Shown in pieces: positions 37,359-45,839 of a DNA stretch of 64,000 nt. The first letter of the stretch is position 1. Every line of letters starts with the position of its first letter. The stretch spans positions 1 through 64,000 of the forward strand of contig JBCBTD010000003.1 in the NCBI GenBank assembly GCA_039818825.1, given 5' to 3'. Source of the stretch: JBCBTD01 sp039818825. GTDB taxonomy: Bacteria; Pseudomonadota; Alphaproteobacteria; Geminicoccales; Geminicoccaceae. The position numbers and the translations under genes were made by a program. The notes under the pieces were generated by a model, which saw nothing but the letters and a program-made list of their open reading frames with translations, made no database searches and had not been told where the DNA came from.

Positions 37359-38237
37359 ATGACCCCACCCCACCGGTCGGCCGCCGACATCATCACACCA
37401 CGCGCCGATCTCAGCTATGCGGATCCGAGCGACGGTAAGCTGCGCCGGCTGGCGATCCGCTCGATCGAGCGGATGACCGGTCAACCCAAGCTGCGCCGGC
37501 TCTACGAATCGTACCTCGCCGAGCGGGATCCCGACTTCTGGTCGGCTGGTGTCCGGAAGCTGGGGCTGATCCTCGACTACGATGTCGATCGACTCGATCA
37601 GATCCCCGCCCAGGGGCCGGTCATCGTCGTCGCCAACCACCCCTATGGCGTGCTCGACGGCCTGATGATCGGCCACCTCGTGCAGATGCGGCGGCCGGAC
37701 TTTCGCGTCGTCGCCAACGGTCTCTTGACGAGATCTGCCGAGGCGGCACCCTTTCTTTTTCCGATCGACTTCGCCGAAACGCCGTCGGCCGTCGCCACCA
37801 ACCTGCGCTCGCGCAAGGAGTCTCTGGCGTGGCTGAAGAGCGGCGGCGCGTTGATCGTCTTTCCCGGCGGGACCGTCTCCACCGCGCCGAAGCCGTTCGG
37901 CCCCGCGGTCGACCCGCGCTGGCGGCCGTTCACCTCGAAACTGGTCCACGGCGCCCGCAGCCCCGTGGTACCGGTCTGTTTCGTTGGCCAGAACAGCCGG
38001 CTGTTCCAGCTCGCCAGCCACGTCAGCCTCACCTTGCGTATGTCGCTCCTGTTCCACGAGGTGGCCAACAAGATCGGCAGCCGGCAGAGAATCGAGATCG
38101 GTGACCTGGTCCCTTACGTAGCCATGGCGGAGCTGCGCGATCGTCAGGCCCTGGCCGACGAACTGCGGCGGCGGACCTACGGCCTGCACCCGACCCCGCG
38201 TCTCGCCAATCGGGTATGCCGCCTGCGCGGCAGTTGA
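37359..38237 (+). CDS. Lysophospholipid acyltransferase (PlsC-like, HX5D variant)
   Basis: Membrane-associated glycerophospholipid acyltransferase of 292 residues. The acyltransferase motif reads N93-H94-PYGVL-D100, five residues between His and Asp instead of the canonical four; the motif-III segment is VFPGGTVS. This spacing is found in the branch that includes hemolysin-like and ornithine-lipid-related acyltransferases. The ATG at 37359 is 17 nt past the previous stop. Its last 22 nt overlap the MATE gene. Confidence 0.88.
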   Translation: MTPPHRSAADIITPRADLSYADPSDGKLRRLAIRSIERMTGQPKLRRLYESYLAERDPDFWSAGVRKLGLILDYDVDRLDQIPAQGPVIVVANHPYGVLDGLMIGHLVQMRRPDFRVVANGLLTRSAEAAPFLFPIDFAETPSAVATNLRSRKESLAWLKSGGALIVFPGGTVSTAPKPFGPAVDPRWRPFTSKLVHGARSPVVPVCFVGQNSRLFQLASHVSLTLRMSLLFHEVANKIGSRQRIEIGDLVPYVAMAELRDRQALADELRRRTYGLHPTPRLANRVCRLRGS

Positions 38238-39640
38238 ACGGGCCGAACCCGGCCTCCGCGGGCGACGCCGCCCTATCCGCCGCTGCCCGCGGCCGCGAGC
38301 TCGCAGCCCTGGTTCGTCTCGGCATCCCCCTGGCGCTGACGCAGCTCGGCCAAGTCGCCATCCAGACGACAGATCTCGTGATGATGGGCTGGCTCGGTAC
38401 CGAGGCGCTCGCCGCGGGCGGCCTCGCCGTCCACATTTGGGTCCTACCTGCACTCTTCGGCATCGGCCTGGCGGCGGCGGTCGCACCGCTCGCGGCGGAG
38501 GGTCTCGCCGCGCAGCGGCCGCGTACGGTCCGCCGCAGTCTGCGCCAAGGCCTCTGGGCGGTCGCTGTCGTCACCCTGCCGCTGGCGCTCGGGCTGACGA
38601 TGGTCGAGCCGGGGCTGCTGTGGCTCGGCCAGGACCCGACGGTCGCACACGATGCTCAGACGTACCTGTATGCCGCCGCCGCCGGGCTACCGTTCGCCGG
38701 CGCCGTCGTTGCGCTTCGCGGCTTCGTGACCGCTTGCGGCCGAACGCGCGAGCTGTTGCTGATCACGGCTGCCGCGATCGTGGTCAACGCGGCGTCCAAC
38801 GCCTTGTTGATCTTCGGCCTGTTCGGCCTGCCGCGGCTGGAGCTCGTCGGCGCCGGCTTGACGTCGACACTGGTCCACTTCGGTAGCTTCGTTGCGTTGG
38901 CGCTGGTCGTCATGCACCGGCGCCCGTTCCGACGCTATCGAGTGTTTGCACGCTGGTGGCGGCCCGATTGGACGACCTTTCGCACCGTCATGGCGATTGG
39001 GCTGCCGATCGGCTGCACTTTGCTGTTGGAGGTCGGCCTGTTTTCGGCCGCGACGTTGTTGATGGGCACGCTCGGACCGGTGCCGCTGGCTGCCCACAAT
39101 GTCGCGATCCAGATCTGCACGATCGTGTTCATGATCCCGCTCGGGCTCAGCCAAGCGGTCACGATTCGCGTGGCTCTGGCGGCGGGTGCGCGCGACCCGG
39201 CGCGATTGGCGCTGATCGGCTGGCTCGCCGTCGGCATCACCATCGCCACGATGGGCAGCGCCGCCCTGCTCCTCTGGCTGGCCCCGGGGCCACTGGTCGA
39301 CGTGTTCCTGGAAGACCCTGCGGGACAGGGTGACGTGCGGACGCTCGCGATCACGTTGCTCGGCGTTGCCGCCATCTTCCAACTCGCCGACGGCCTGCAG
39401 ATCGTCGGCGGCGGCCTGCTCCGCGGTTTGCGGGACACCATGATCCCGATGCTCTACGCCGCTTTCGGCTACTGGGCCATCGGCTTCACCGGCGCCGTGA
39501 TCGGCATCTGGTGGCTCGAACTCGGAGGCATCGGCGTCTGGAGCGGCCTCGCGCTCGGGCTGACCGTGACCGCCTCGCTGGCCCTGCGCCGCTACGCCTT
39601 GCTCGTCGGCCGGCGGCGCAGGGCCAGTTCGCTACCGTAG
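38216..39640 (+). CDS. MATE-family multidrug/toxin efflux transporter (NorM-like)
   Basis: Twelve-helix cation-coupled exporter of 474 residues. Twofold-repeated MATE halves start at LAALVRLGIPLALTQLGQVAIQTTD and at RTVMAIGLPIGCTLLLEVGLF, and the GLSQAVTIRVALAAGA segment is typical of NorM types. The ATG at 38216 overlaps the acyltransferase end by 22 nt, implying co-translation. The substrate is unknown. It ends 10 bp from the convergent Xre gene. Confidence 0.93.
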   Translation: MPPARQLNGPNPASAGDAALSAAARGRELAALVRLGIPLALTQLGQVAIQTTDLVMMGWLGTEALAAGGLAVHIWVLPALFGIGLAAAVAPLAAEGLAAQRPRTVRRSLRQGLWAVAVVTLPLALGLTMVEPGLLWLGQDPTVAHDAQTYLYAAAAGLPFAGAVVALRGFVTACGRTRELLLITAAAIVVNAASNALLIFGLFGLPRLELVGAGLTSTLVHFGSFVALALVVMHRRPFRRYRVFARWWRPDWTTFRTVMAIGLPIGCTLLLEVGLFSAATLLMGTLGPVPLAAHNVAIQICTIVFMIPLGLSQAVTIRVALAAGARDPARLALIGWLAVGITIATMGSAALLLWLAPGPLVDVFLEDPAGQGDVRTLAITLLGVAAIFQLADGLQIVGGGLLRGLRDTMIPMLYAAFGYWAIGFTGAVIGIWWLELGGIGVWSGLALGLTVTASLALRRYALLVGRRRRASSLP

Positions 39641-39650
39641 GTCGGTGACG

Positions 39651-40085
39651 TCAGACGGTAGCGTCGCGCGTCTTGCCGTTCTCACCGCCATCGGCCAGCG
39701 AGCGCGCCAAGGTGCAGATCGCCTCCTGGTGCTTGCGGCTCGACAGCGAGATGAAGTTGCGTGCCAGCTCCAAGAGCATCCGCTGCTGCGGCGTCGGCTT
39801 GAAGTCGGCGTCGCTCTCCAGCCCCTGGAAGAAGTAGCCAACGTCGACGCCGAGCGCGCGTGCGACGTGGAACAACCGGCCCGCGGCGATCCGATTGATG
39901 CCCTTCTCGTACTTGTGGGCCTGCTGATAGGTGACACCGATCAGGTCGGCCATCTGTTGCTGGGTCAGGCCCAACATGATTCGCCGTTCGCGCATGCGCG
40001 CGCCGACATAGCGATCGACGTCTTGGGGTCGTGCCCTCCCACGGGGATTGATCGTCGCCTTCACTGCGGCAGCACTGTTCATCAT
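39651..40085 (-). CDS. Xre-family transcriptional regulator (PraR/PhrR-like)
   Basis: DNA-binding protein of 144 residues. The HTH spans about 23-80: RMRERRIMLGLTQQQMADLI, then the recognition helix TYQQAHKYEKG and RIAAGRLFHVARALG. A short C-terminal segment ends HQEAICTLARSLAD. The alphaproteobacterial PraR/PhrR-like regulators share this layout. ATG codons at 40085 and 40082 are equivalent starts, with GAGGAAG upstream. It is divergent from a BolA gene, and a 16-base element lies near each start (separate entry), so it may repress itself and bolA. Confidence 0.9.
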   Translation of the reverse strand: MMNSAAAVKATINPRGRARPQDVDRYVGARMRERRIMLGLTQQQMADLIGVTYQQAHKYEKGINRIAAGRLFHVARALGVDVGYFFQGLESDADFKPTPQQRMLLELARNFISLSSRKHQEAICTLARSLADGGENGKTRDATV

Positions 40086-40108
40086 TTCTTCCTCACGACG
40101 TGTTCTAT

Positions 40109-40124
40109 GCAAACGAGAGGCTGC
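40109..40124. promoter_or_regulatory. Candidate operator copy 1 (Xre side)
   Basis: The 16-mer at 40109-40124, GCAAACGAGAGGCTGC, matches GTAAACGATAGGTTGC at 40251-40266 in 13 of 16 positions, same orientation. It lies 24 bp upstream of the Xre gene start. Paired near-identical sites flanking a divergent regulator are typical operators, but binding is not shown. Confidence 0.4.
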
Positions 40125-40250
40125 GACCGCACGACCGACGGATGCACGGACCTCAGCCGACGACGAGACGATACGGGCACCACCCAATGCCGCGACCTAC
40201 CGCCGGTCTTCAACCAACGCGTGTACCATGCCTGGCGGCTCGGACGATTG

Positions 40251-40266
40251 GTAAACGATAGGTTGC
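40251..40266. promoter_or_regulatory. Candidate operator copy 2 (bolA side)
   Basis: Second copy of the 16-mer, about 52 bp upstream of the BolA ATG, in the position of a promoter. Just downstream, CATGGTA (40277-40283) is an inverted copy of TACCATG (40224-40230), bracketing this site. Confidence 0.4.
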
Positions 40267-40317
40267 CGCACGCATCATGGTATCAACGGACGCGAATGTA
40301 TTGGAGGAAGAGACGAA

Positions 40318-40584
40318 ATGGACGACGTGCGTGCAGAACTCGAACGGCGCCTGACGGAAGCCTTGCAGCCAGAAAGGTTGGTGATCGCGGACGAAAGCGA
40401 ACGACACCGCGGCCACCAGGGCTACAAGCCAGGCGGCAATACGCATTTCCGCGTCGAGGTTCGGGCGTCCAGTCTCGCTGGCCTGACCCGCGTCGCGCAG
40501 CAGCGGCGGGTCTACGAAGCGGTCGGTGATCTGATGAACGCACCGATTCACGCTTTGGCGATCGACGCAAGGCCGGGCGACTAG
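40318..40584 (+). CDS. BolA-family protein
   Basis: Small protein of 88 residues with the BolA class-II-like KH fold: ALQPERLVIADESERHRGH, then GNTHFRVEV (the beta-strand with conserved His), and RRVYEAVGDLM before the end. BolA proteins work with monothiol glutaredoxins in Fe-S cluster handling and stress morphology control. The ATG at 40318 has GGAGGAAG upstream. It is 5 bp from the convergent DUF2889 gene. Confidence 0.9.
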   Translation: MDDVRAELERRLTEALQPERLVIADESERHRGHQGYKPGGNTHFRVEVRASSLAGLTRVAQQRRVYEAVGDLMNAPIHALAIDARPGD

Positions 40585-40589
40585 AGGCG

Positions 40590-41141
40590 TCAGCCGTCGC
40601 CCGTGTACCACTCCGGATGGTGTTCCTTGACCACCGGCCCGTCGCGACGGAGCGCGTGGCATCCGTCGAGGTGGCCAGGCGGACGCGTCGCCGGCGTCGG
40701 CGGCGCGGCGCGGCGCTTGAGCGGCAGGATCGCCTGCATCGCCGTGGTCGCCAGCGGTCCGAGTAGATCGACCAGGTGGGTACAGCCGCGGACACCGCCA
40801 AGCCGGGCCTGGACGGCGCGCCGCCAACCCGGCCCGATCCGCAGGCCGACGAGTTGCTCGAACGCCGGAGCGATCGCACCGCAGACGGGATAGGGACTGA
40901 AATCCGTCATCGCCGCCGCGGCGACGACCTCCAAGTCGTCGTTCAAGGTCAGTCGGAGACCCATGCCATGGATCGGTTCGCCCGGCTGGATCGGACCACG
41001 CCAACGGTTGGCGACCGGGTAAGCCTTGGTGTCGACCAGCCAAGCCTCGACGTCGAACAGCCCGTCGTCACGTGCGAACCCGCGGCAGTCGATGCTACGG
41101 ACGTGGACGGGCTCGCGCGCGACCGGCGTTGGCAGCGGCAA
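40590..41141 (-). CDS. DUF2889 family protein
   Basis: Conserved hypothetical protein of 183 residues. The N-terminal strands VHVRSIDCRGFARDDGLFDVEAWLVDTK and the later GCTHLVDLLGPLATTAMQA helix are the DUF2889 hallmarks. No function is established for the family. The start is TTG at 41141, 3 nt after the ppa stop, so translation is probably coupled; it is the last gene of the trmL-hemF-ppa operon. The C-terminus is basic and may be flexible. Confidence 0.82.
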   Translation of the reverse strand: MPLPTPVAREPVHVRSIDCRGFARDDGLFDVEAWLVDTKAYPVANRWRGPIQPGEPIHGMGLRLTLNDDLEVVAAAAMTDFSPYPVCGAIAPAFEQLVGLRIGPGWRRAVQARLGGVRGCTHLVDLLGPLATTAMQAILPLKRRAAPPTPATRPPGHLDGCHALRRDGPVVKEHHPEWYTGDG

Positions 41142-41144
41142 CGG

Positions 41145-41678
41145 TCAGCCCTTCTCGGCGTACTTGGCGATGCTCTTCGTGACGATCCGCTTGGCCTCCG
41201 CCGCATCGCGCCAGCTGCCCACCCGCGTCCACTTGTGCGGCTCCAGATCCTTGTAGTGCTCGAAGAAGTGCTGGATCTGCTCCAGGTCGATATCTGGCAC
41301 GTCGCTGTAGTTCACGATGTCGTTGTAGATGGTCGAGATACGGGGCACCGGCACCGCTAGAATCTTCTCGTCCTCGCCGCCGTCGTCCTCTAGTTCCAGT
41401 ACGCCGATGGGGCGCGCCTGGACCACGCTTCCCGGCACCAGTGGCAGCCGCCCGATGACCAGCACGTCGACCGGGTCACCATCCTCGTAGAGCGTGTTTG
41501 GCACGAAGCCGTAGTTGCACGGATAGTGCATCGACGTGTACAGAAAACGGTCGACGAAAATAGCGCCAGAGTCCTTGTCGAACTCGTACTTGACCGGGTC
41601 CGATCGCAGCGGCACCTCGATCACCACGTGAATGTCGTCCGGCGGATTGACGCCGGGCGATATCTTACTGATGTCCAT
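41145..41678 (-). CDS. ppa: Inorganic pyrophosphatase
   Basis: Soluble family-I pyrophosphatase of 177 residues hydrolysing PPi and so driving biosynthesis. The PPase signature DGDPVDVL begins at residue 66; KYEFDKDSGAIFVDRFL and the HFFEHYKDLEPHKWT tail are standard. The ATG at 41678 is 20 nt after the hemF stop, with GAGAGAG upstream, so it lies in the same minus-strand operon. Confidence 0.97.
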   Translation of the reverse strand: MDISKISPGVNPPDDIHVVIEVPLRSDPVKYEFDKDSGAIFVDRFLYTSMHYPCNYGFVPNTLYEDGDPVDVLVIGRLPLVPGSVVQARPIGVLELEDDGGEDEKILAVPVPRISTIYNDIVNYSDVPDIDLEQIQHFFEHYKDLEPHKWTRVGSWRDAAEAKRIVTKSIAKYAEKG

Positions 41679-41698
41679 GGAACTCTCTCGTAACGGGG

Positions 41699-42553
41699 TC
41701 AGGGCCAAGAAACCAGGGGCGGCAACGACATCAAGATCGCCTCCGGGTTGCCCCCCGTCTTCAGGCCGAAGGTCGTACCACGGTCGTAGATGAGGTTGAA
41801 TTCGACGTATCGCCCACGGCGCACCAGCTGGTGCGCCCGGTCCTCGGCCGTCCACGCCCGCTCCATCTTGGCCGCAACGATCGCAGGATACACGTCGAGA
41901 AACGCTTCCCCCACGGCTCGCGTGAACGCGAACTCGGTGTCGTAGTCGCCGACGAGGTCGTCGAAAAAGATGCCGCCGACACCGCGCGCCTCGCCTCGGT
42001 GCGGAATGAAGAAGTACTCGTCCGCCCAGGCCTTGAAACGGACATAGGCATCGTCCCGATAGCCGTCGCAAGCGCGCTGAAGGCGCGCGTGGAAGCGGGC
42101 GGTTTCGGAGTCGTCGGGGACGATCGGGTTGAGGTCGGCGCCGCCGCCGAACCAGGCCTCGGTGGTGACGATGTGCCGCGTGTTCATGTGGGCGGGCGGC
42201 ACGTGCGGGTTACGTGGGTGCGCGACCAGCGAGATCCCCGACGCCCAGAACCGGGGGTCGTCCGTGGCGCCCCGGACCTGCTTGCGGAAAGCCTCGCTGA
42301 ACTCGCCCCAAACCGTGGAGACGTTGACACCGACCTTCTCGAAGACCCGTCCGCCCTGCATCACGCCCATCACACCGCCGCCACCGCCGTCGCGTTCCCA
42401 CGGCCGGCGCTCGAACCGACCGGCCGGCAGAGAGCGGGTCGCAGGGTTGGTGCAAGCGTCCTCCAAACCCTCGAACGCCGCGCAAATCCGATCGCGCAGG
42501 TTCTCGAACCAACTGCGCGCCGCTTGCTTGCGAGCTTCGACGACGGCATTCAT
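41699..42553 (-). CDS. hemF: Oxygen-dependent coproporphyrinogen III oxidase
   Basis: Aerobic haem pathway enzyme of 284 residues converting coproporphyrinogen III to protoporphyrinogen IX with O2. HemF signatures GGVMGVMQGG, NTRHIVTTEAWFGGGADLNP, FIPHRGEARGVGGIFFDD and RGRYVEFNLIYDRGTTFGLKTGG are all present. Its ATG overlaps the trmL stop (ATGA). Position beside petABC suits haem supply for cytochromes, a layout common in alphaproteobacteria. Confidence 0.97.
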   Translation of the reverse strand: MNAVVEARKQAARSWFENLRDRICAAFEGLEDACTNPATRSLPAGRFERRPWERDGGGGGVMGVMQGGRVFEKVGVNVSTVWGEFSEAFRKQVRGATDDPRFWASGISLVAHPRNPHVPPAHMNTRHIVTTEAWFGGGADLNPIVPDDSETARFHARLQRACDGYRDDAYVRFKAWADEYFFIPHRGEARGVGGIFFDDLVGDYDTEFAFTRAVGEAFLDVYPAIVAAKMERAWTAEDRAHQLVRRGRYVEFNLIYDRGTTFGLKTGGNPEAILMSLPPLVSWP

Positions 42554-43062
42554 GCGCGTTCCTCTGGCCGTTGGAGCTCTGACTTCGTGTCGTTCGGGCC
42601 TTGGGGGCCGACTTGGCGCAGTGCCTCGCCTGCAACCATCGCGAGCGCGGTGACCACGTTCAGGCTGCGGGCACCAGCGGCCATCGGCACGACGACGCTG
42701 ACGTCGGCGGCAGCGTGAACGTCGTCTGGAACCCCGGCACTCTCCCTGCCGGCCAACAACACGTCACCCGGTCGGTAGACCGCCTGCGTGTAGGGAGTGG
42801 CCGCGGCGGTCGTCAACAAGACGAGCCGCCGGCGGGATCGCGCACGCCAAGTCTCGAAAGCCGCGAAGCCGCTGTGGCGAGTGACCTCCGCGAGGCGCTG
42901 ATAGTCGAGCGCGACGCGGCTGAGTTTGCGCAGGTCGTAGACGAAACCGAAGGGCTCGATCAACGCCAACGGCAGTCCCAACGCCGCGGCCAGTCGGGTG
43001 CAAGCGCCGACGTTCGGCGCGATGTCGGGTTGGTAAAGAGCGAGGTGCAATCGGTATTCCAT
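42550..43062 (-). CDS. trmL: tRNA (cytidine/uridine-34-2'-O)-methyltransferase TrmL
   Basis: SPOUT-class RNA methyltransferase of 170 residues. It has LALYQPDIAPNVGACTRLAAALG, the knot region VLLAGRESAGVPDDVHAAAD and the C-terminal SLNVVTALAMVAGEALRQ. It 2'-O-methylates the wobble base of some leucine tRNAs. The ATG at 43062 is the natural TrmL start (MEYRLHLALYQP). First gene of the operon that continues into hemF; divergent from petA over 77 bp. Confidence 0.95.
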   Translation of the reverse strand: MEYRLHLALYQPDIAPNVGACTRLAAALGLPLALIEPFGFVYDLRKLSRVALDYQRLAEVTRHSGFAAFETWRARSRRRLVLLTTAAATPYTQAVYRPGDVLLAGRESAGVPDDVHAAADVSVVVPMAAGARSLNVVTALAMVAGEALRQVGPQGPNDTKSELQRPEERA

Positions 43063-43077
43063 GCGACCTTGAGCGGC

Positions 43078-43106
43078 TTGTCCGCGCGGTGGCGGGTCTT
43101 TATTTA
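43078..43106 (+). promoter_or_regulatory. Probable petABC promoter
   Basis: TTGTCC (43078-43083), a 17-bp spacer and TATTTA (43101-43106) form a good sigma-70-type match in an otherwise GC-rich region. The petA ATG is 34 bp downstream, leaving a short leader. Confidence 0.55.
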
Positions 43107-43139
43107 CACAACCAGACTGCAGTTGACAGCGAGGTTGCC

Positions 43140-43673
43140 ATGGCCACCGAAGCGCCTGATTCCGGAACACGGCGCGATTTCCTGAACATCGCCGGTTGGA
43201 CCGGGCTCGGCCTCGGCGCCGCCGCCTTTGCGTGGCCATTGATCGACCAGATGAACCCTTCGGCCGACGTCCTGGCGCTGGCCACCGTACGCATCGACGT
43301 TGCGACCGTCGACGAAGGTATGGCGATTTCGGTTCTCTGGCGCGGCAAGCCGGTTTTCGTCCGCCATCGGACTCCGACCGAGATCGAAGAGGCGGAAGGC
43401 GTCGACGTCGCGGAGTTGCGCGATCCGCAGACCGACGCCGAGCGCGTCATCCAACCGCAGTGGCTGGTCCAGGTCGGCATCTGCACGCATCTCGGCTGCG
43501 TGCCGCTGGGGAACAAGCCTGGCGAGCCGAAAGGCGACTACGGCGGCTGGTTCTGTCCGTGTCATGGCTCGCACTACGATACCTCCGGGCGCATCCGCAA
43601 AGGCCCGGCGCCGCGCAACCTCGAAGTGCCGGCCTACGAGTTTCTCAGCGATACCGAGATTTCCGTAGGCTGA
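43140..43673 (+). CDS. petA: Ubiquinol-cytochrome c reductase, Rieske iron-sulfur subunit
   Basis: Rieske subunit of the bc1 complex, 177 residues. The N-terminus carries twin arginines (TRRDFLN) before the membrane anchor WTGLGLGAAAFAWPLI, as expected for Tat insertion. The 2Fe-2S ligands sit in CTHLGC (115-120) and CPCHGS (139-144). The ATG at 43140 has GCGAGG upstream. First gene of petABC, 24 bp before petB. Confidence 0.97.
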   Translation: MATEAPDSGTRRDFLNIAGWTGLGLGAAAFAWPLIDQMNPSADVLALATVRIDVATVDEGMAISVLWRGKPVFVRHRTPTEIEEAEGVDVAELRDPQTDAERVIQPQWLVQVGICTHLGCVPLGNKPGEPKGDYGGWFCPCHGSHYDTSGRIRKGPAPRNLEVPAYEFLSDTEISVG

Positions 43674-43697
43674 ACCAGCCTACAGCGGGAGTGAGAC

Positions 43698-44987
43698 ATG
43701 AGCGCTGATACGCCCACGCCGGAGTTCAAAGGCGTGCTTGGCTGGATCGACTACCGACTGCCCCTCGTCACTTGGGGTTACAAGGAGCTGGTCGCCTACC
43801 CGACGCCGAAGAACCTCAACTACTTCTGGAACTTCGGCTCACTCGCCGGCATCGTCCTGGTGATCCAGATCGTCACCGGCATCGTTCTGGCGATGCACTA
43901 CGTGCCGCACGCCGACTACGCGTTCGCCAGCGTCGAACACATCATGCGCAACGTGAACTACGGCTGGCTGCTGCGCTACGGCCACGCGGTCGGTGCGTCG
44001 ATGTTCTTCATCGTCGTCTACGTGCACATGTTCCGCGGCCTTTACTACGGATCGTACAAGGCACCGCGCGAGCTTCTGTGGATGATCGGCGTCGTCATCT
44101 TGTTGTTGATGATGGCGACGGCGTTCATGGGCTACGTGCTGCCATGGGGCCAGATGAGCTTCTGGGGCGCTACGGTCATCACCAACCTGTTCTCGGCCGT
44201 GCCGGTGGTCGGACCGTCGCTGGTCACGTGGCTCTGGGGCGGCTTTTCCGTCGACAACGCGACACTTCAGCGGTTCTTCTCCCTGCACTACCTCTTGCCA
44301 TTCACCATCGCGGCGATGGCCTTCCTCCATATCCTCGCGCTGCATCAGCACGGCTCGAACAACCCGGTCGGTATCGACATCACCAAGAAGGACAAGGTGC
44401 CCTTCCATCCTTACTACACCGTCAAGGATGTGTTCGGCCTCTTCGTCTTTCTCCTGTTCATGGGCGCTTTCGTTTTCTATGGCCCGAACGTGCTCGGTCA
44501 CCCCGACAACTACATTCCGGCCGACCCGCTGGTGACGCCGGCGCACATCGTCCCTGAATGGTACTTCCTGCCGTTCTACGCCATCCTGCGCGCGTTCGAC
44601 TTCGACATCGGCTTGTTCGGCTTCACGCTGATCGACGCCAAGCTCGGTGGGGTGCTGGCGATGTTCGGCTCGATCGTCGTGCTGTTCTTCCTGCCCTGGC
44701 TCGACACGAGCAAAGTGCGCAGCAGCAACTACCGGCCGCTGCACTTCTGGTTCTTCTGGCTGTTCGTCGCCAATGCGGTGTTTCTCGGCTATGTGGGCGC
44801 CATGCCTGCCGAGGGCATCTGGCCGACCGCCGCGAAGATCGGCACCTTCTGGTACTTCGCCCACTTCCTCGTGGTCTTGCCGCTGCTCGGCCGCTTCGAG
44901 CGGACACGGCCGGTACCGGAGAGCATCAACAAGCCCGTGCTGTCGGGCCAAACGGTGACGGGCGCGCAAGCCCAGCCGGCGGAGTGA
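43698..44987 (+). CDS. petB: Cytochrome b of the bc1 complex
   Basis: Eight-helix diheme membrane subunit of 429 residues. The b-haem histidine segments RYGHAVGASMFFIVVYVHMFRG and LPFTIAAMAFLHILALHQHG, the Qo-site PEWYFLPFYAILRA and the cd-region FMGYVLPWGQMSFWGATV are present. Full length for the alphaproteobacterial form; it is not split. The ATG follows GGGAGTGAG. It precedes petC by 5 nt. Confidence 0.98.
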   Translation: MSADTPTPEFKGVLGWIDYRLPLVTWGYKELVAYPTPKNLNYFWNFGSLAGIVLVIQIVTGIVLAMHYVPHADYAFASVEHIMRNVNYGWLLRYGHAVGASMFFIVVYVHMFRGLYYGSYKAPRELLWMIGVVILLLMMATAFMGYVLPWGQMSFWGATVITNLFSAVPVVGPSLVTWLWGGFSVDNATLQRFFSLHYLLPFTIAAMAFLHILALHQHGSNNPVGIDITKKDKVPFHPYYTVKDVFGLFVFLLFMGAFVFYGPNVLGHPDNYIPADPLVTPAHIVPEWYFLPFYAILRAFDFDIGLFGFTLIDAKLGGVLAMFGSIVVLFFLPWLDTSKVRSSNYRPLHFWFFWLFVANAVFLGYVGAMPAEGIWPTAAKIGTFWYFAHFLVVLPLLGRFERTRPVPESINKPVLSGQTVTGAQAQPAE

Positions 44988-44992
44988 GGACC

Positions 44993-45757
44993 ATGCGGAC
45001 GTTCGTTGCCAGCGCTGCGCTGGCTGCTGCCCTCACCTTGCCCGTCGCTCCCGCTCAGGCTGCCGGCGAATCGGTTCCGCTCCTGTCGCACGATTGGTCG
45101 TTTGACGGTATCTTCGGCAGTTACGACCGAGCGTCGCTGCAGCGCGGATTGCAGGTGTTCAGGGAGTCGTGCTCGGCCTGCCACGGCATGAAGTACGTCG
45201 CGTTCCGCACGCTGACCGACCTCGGTTACACCGAGGAAGAGGTGCGGGCGATCGCCGCCGAGTACTTCATCCAGGACGGTCCGGACGATACTGGGGCCAT
45301 GTTCGAGCGGCCTGGCATCCCGTCGGACATGTATCCGAACCCGTGGGCCAACGAGGCCGAAGCGGCGATGATCCACGGCAAGGCACCGCCCGACCTGTCG
45401 CTGATGGCGAAGGCGCGACTTGGCGGGCCCACCTACATCTACAGCCTGCTCCAGGGCTATGCGGACCCGAGCGAGCATGACGACCTGCTGCCGGGCAACT
45501 ACTGGAACGAGTTCTATCCGGGCCACATCATCGCGATGGCGCAGCCCCTGTACCCGGACCAAGTGGTCTACACGGATGGCACGCAAGCGACGCTGCCGCA
45601 GATGGCCGCTGACGTCAGCAACTTCCTGATGTGGGCGGCGGAACCGAAACTCGAGGAGCGGAAGGACCTCGGGATCAAGGTCATGCTGTTCTGCACGGTC
45701 ATGGCCGGTGTGTTCTACGCGATGAACCGGCGGATCTGGGGGAAGGTCAAGAAGTAG
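44993..45757 (+). CDS. petC: Cytochrome c1
   Basis: Membrane-anchored c-type cytochrome of the bc1 complex, 254 residues. A cleavable signal (ALAAALTLPVAPAQA) precedes the mature protein. The haem is bound at CSACH, with a likely Met ligand in IIAMAQPL, and a C-terminal helix (IKVMLFCTVMAGVFYAMNR) anchors it. It passes electrons from the Rieske centre to cytochrome c. The ATG at 44993 follows GGAGTGAGG. Last gene of petABC, followed by a terminator. Confidence 0.97.
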   Translation: MRTFVASAALAAALTLPVAPAQAAGESVPLLSHDWSFDGIFGSYDRASLQRGLQVFRESCSACHGMKYVAFRTLTDLGYTEEEVRAIAAEYFIQDGPDDTGAMFERPGIPSDMYPNPWANEAEAAMIHGKAPPDLSLMAKARLGGPTYIYSLLQGYADPSEHDDLLPGNYWNEFYPGHIIAMAQPLYPDQVVYTDGTQATLPQMAADVSNFLMWAAEPKLEERKDLGIKVMLFCTVMAGVFYAMNRRIWGKVKK

Positions 45758-45785
45758 CGGTACCGGTCGATCACCAGAAGGAGAG

Positions 45786-45819
45786 CGCCGCCCTGGCTCA
45801 GCCGCGGCGGCGTTTTCTT
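45786..45819 (+). terminator. Rho-independent terminator of petABC
   Basis: CGCCGCC (45786-45792) pairs with GGCGGCG (45806-45812), with partial pairing inside the loop, then TTTTCTTC. It starts 29 nt after the petC stop and 28 bp before the convergent DsbA-like gene end. Confidence 0.85.
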
Positions 45820-45839
45820 CGTTGGCGGGCCTGAACTAC

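Noticed and set aside
43839..44969. Minus-strand frame opposite cytochrome b
   Set aside because: His/Glu/Arg/Asp-rich shadow of a transmembrane gene, no recognisable motif.
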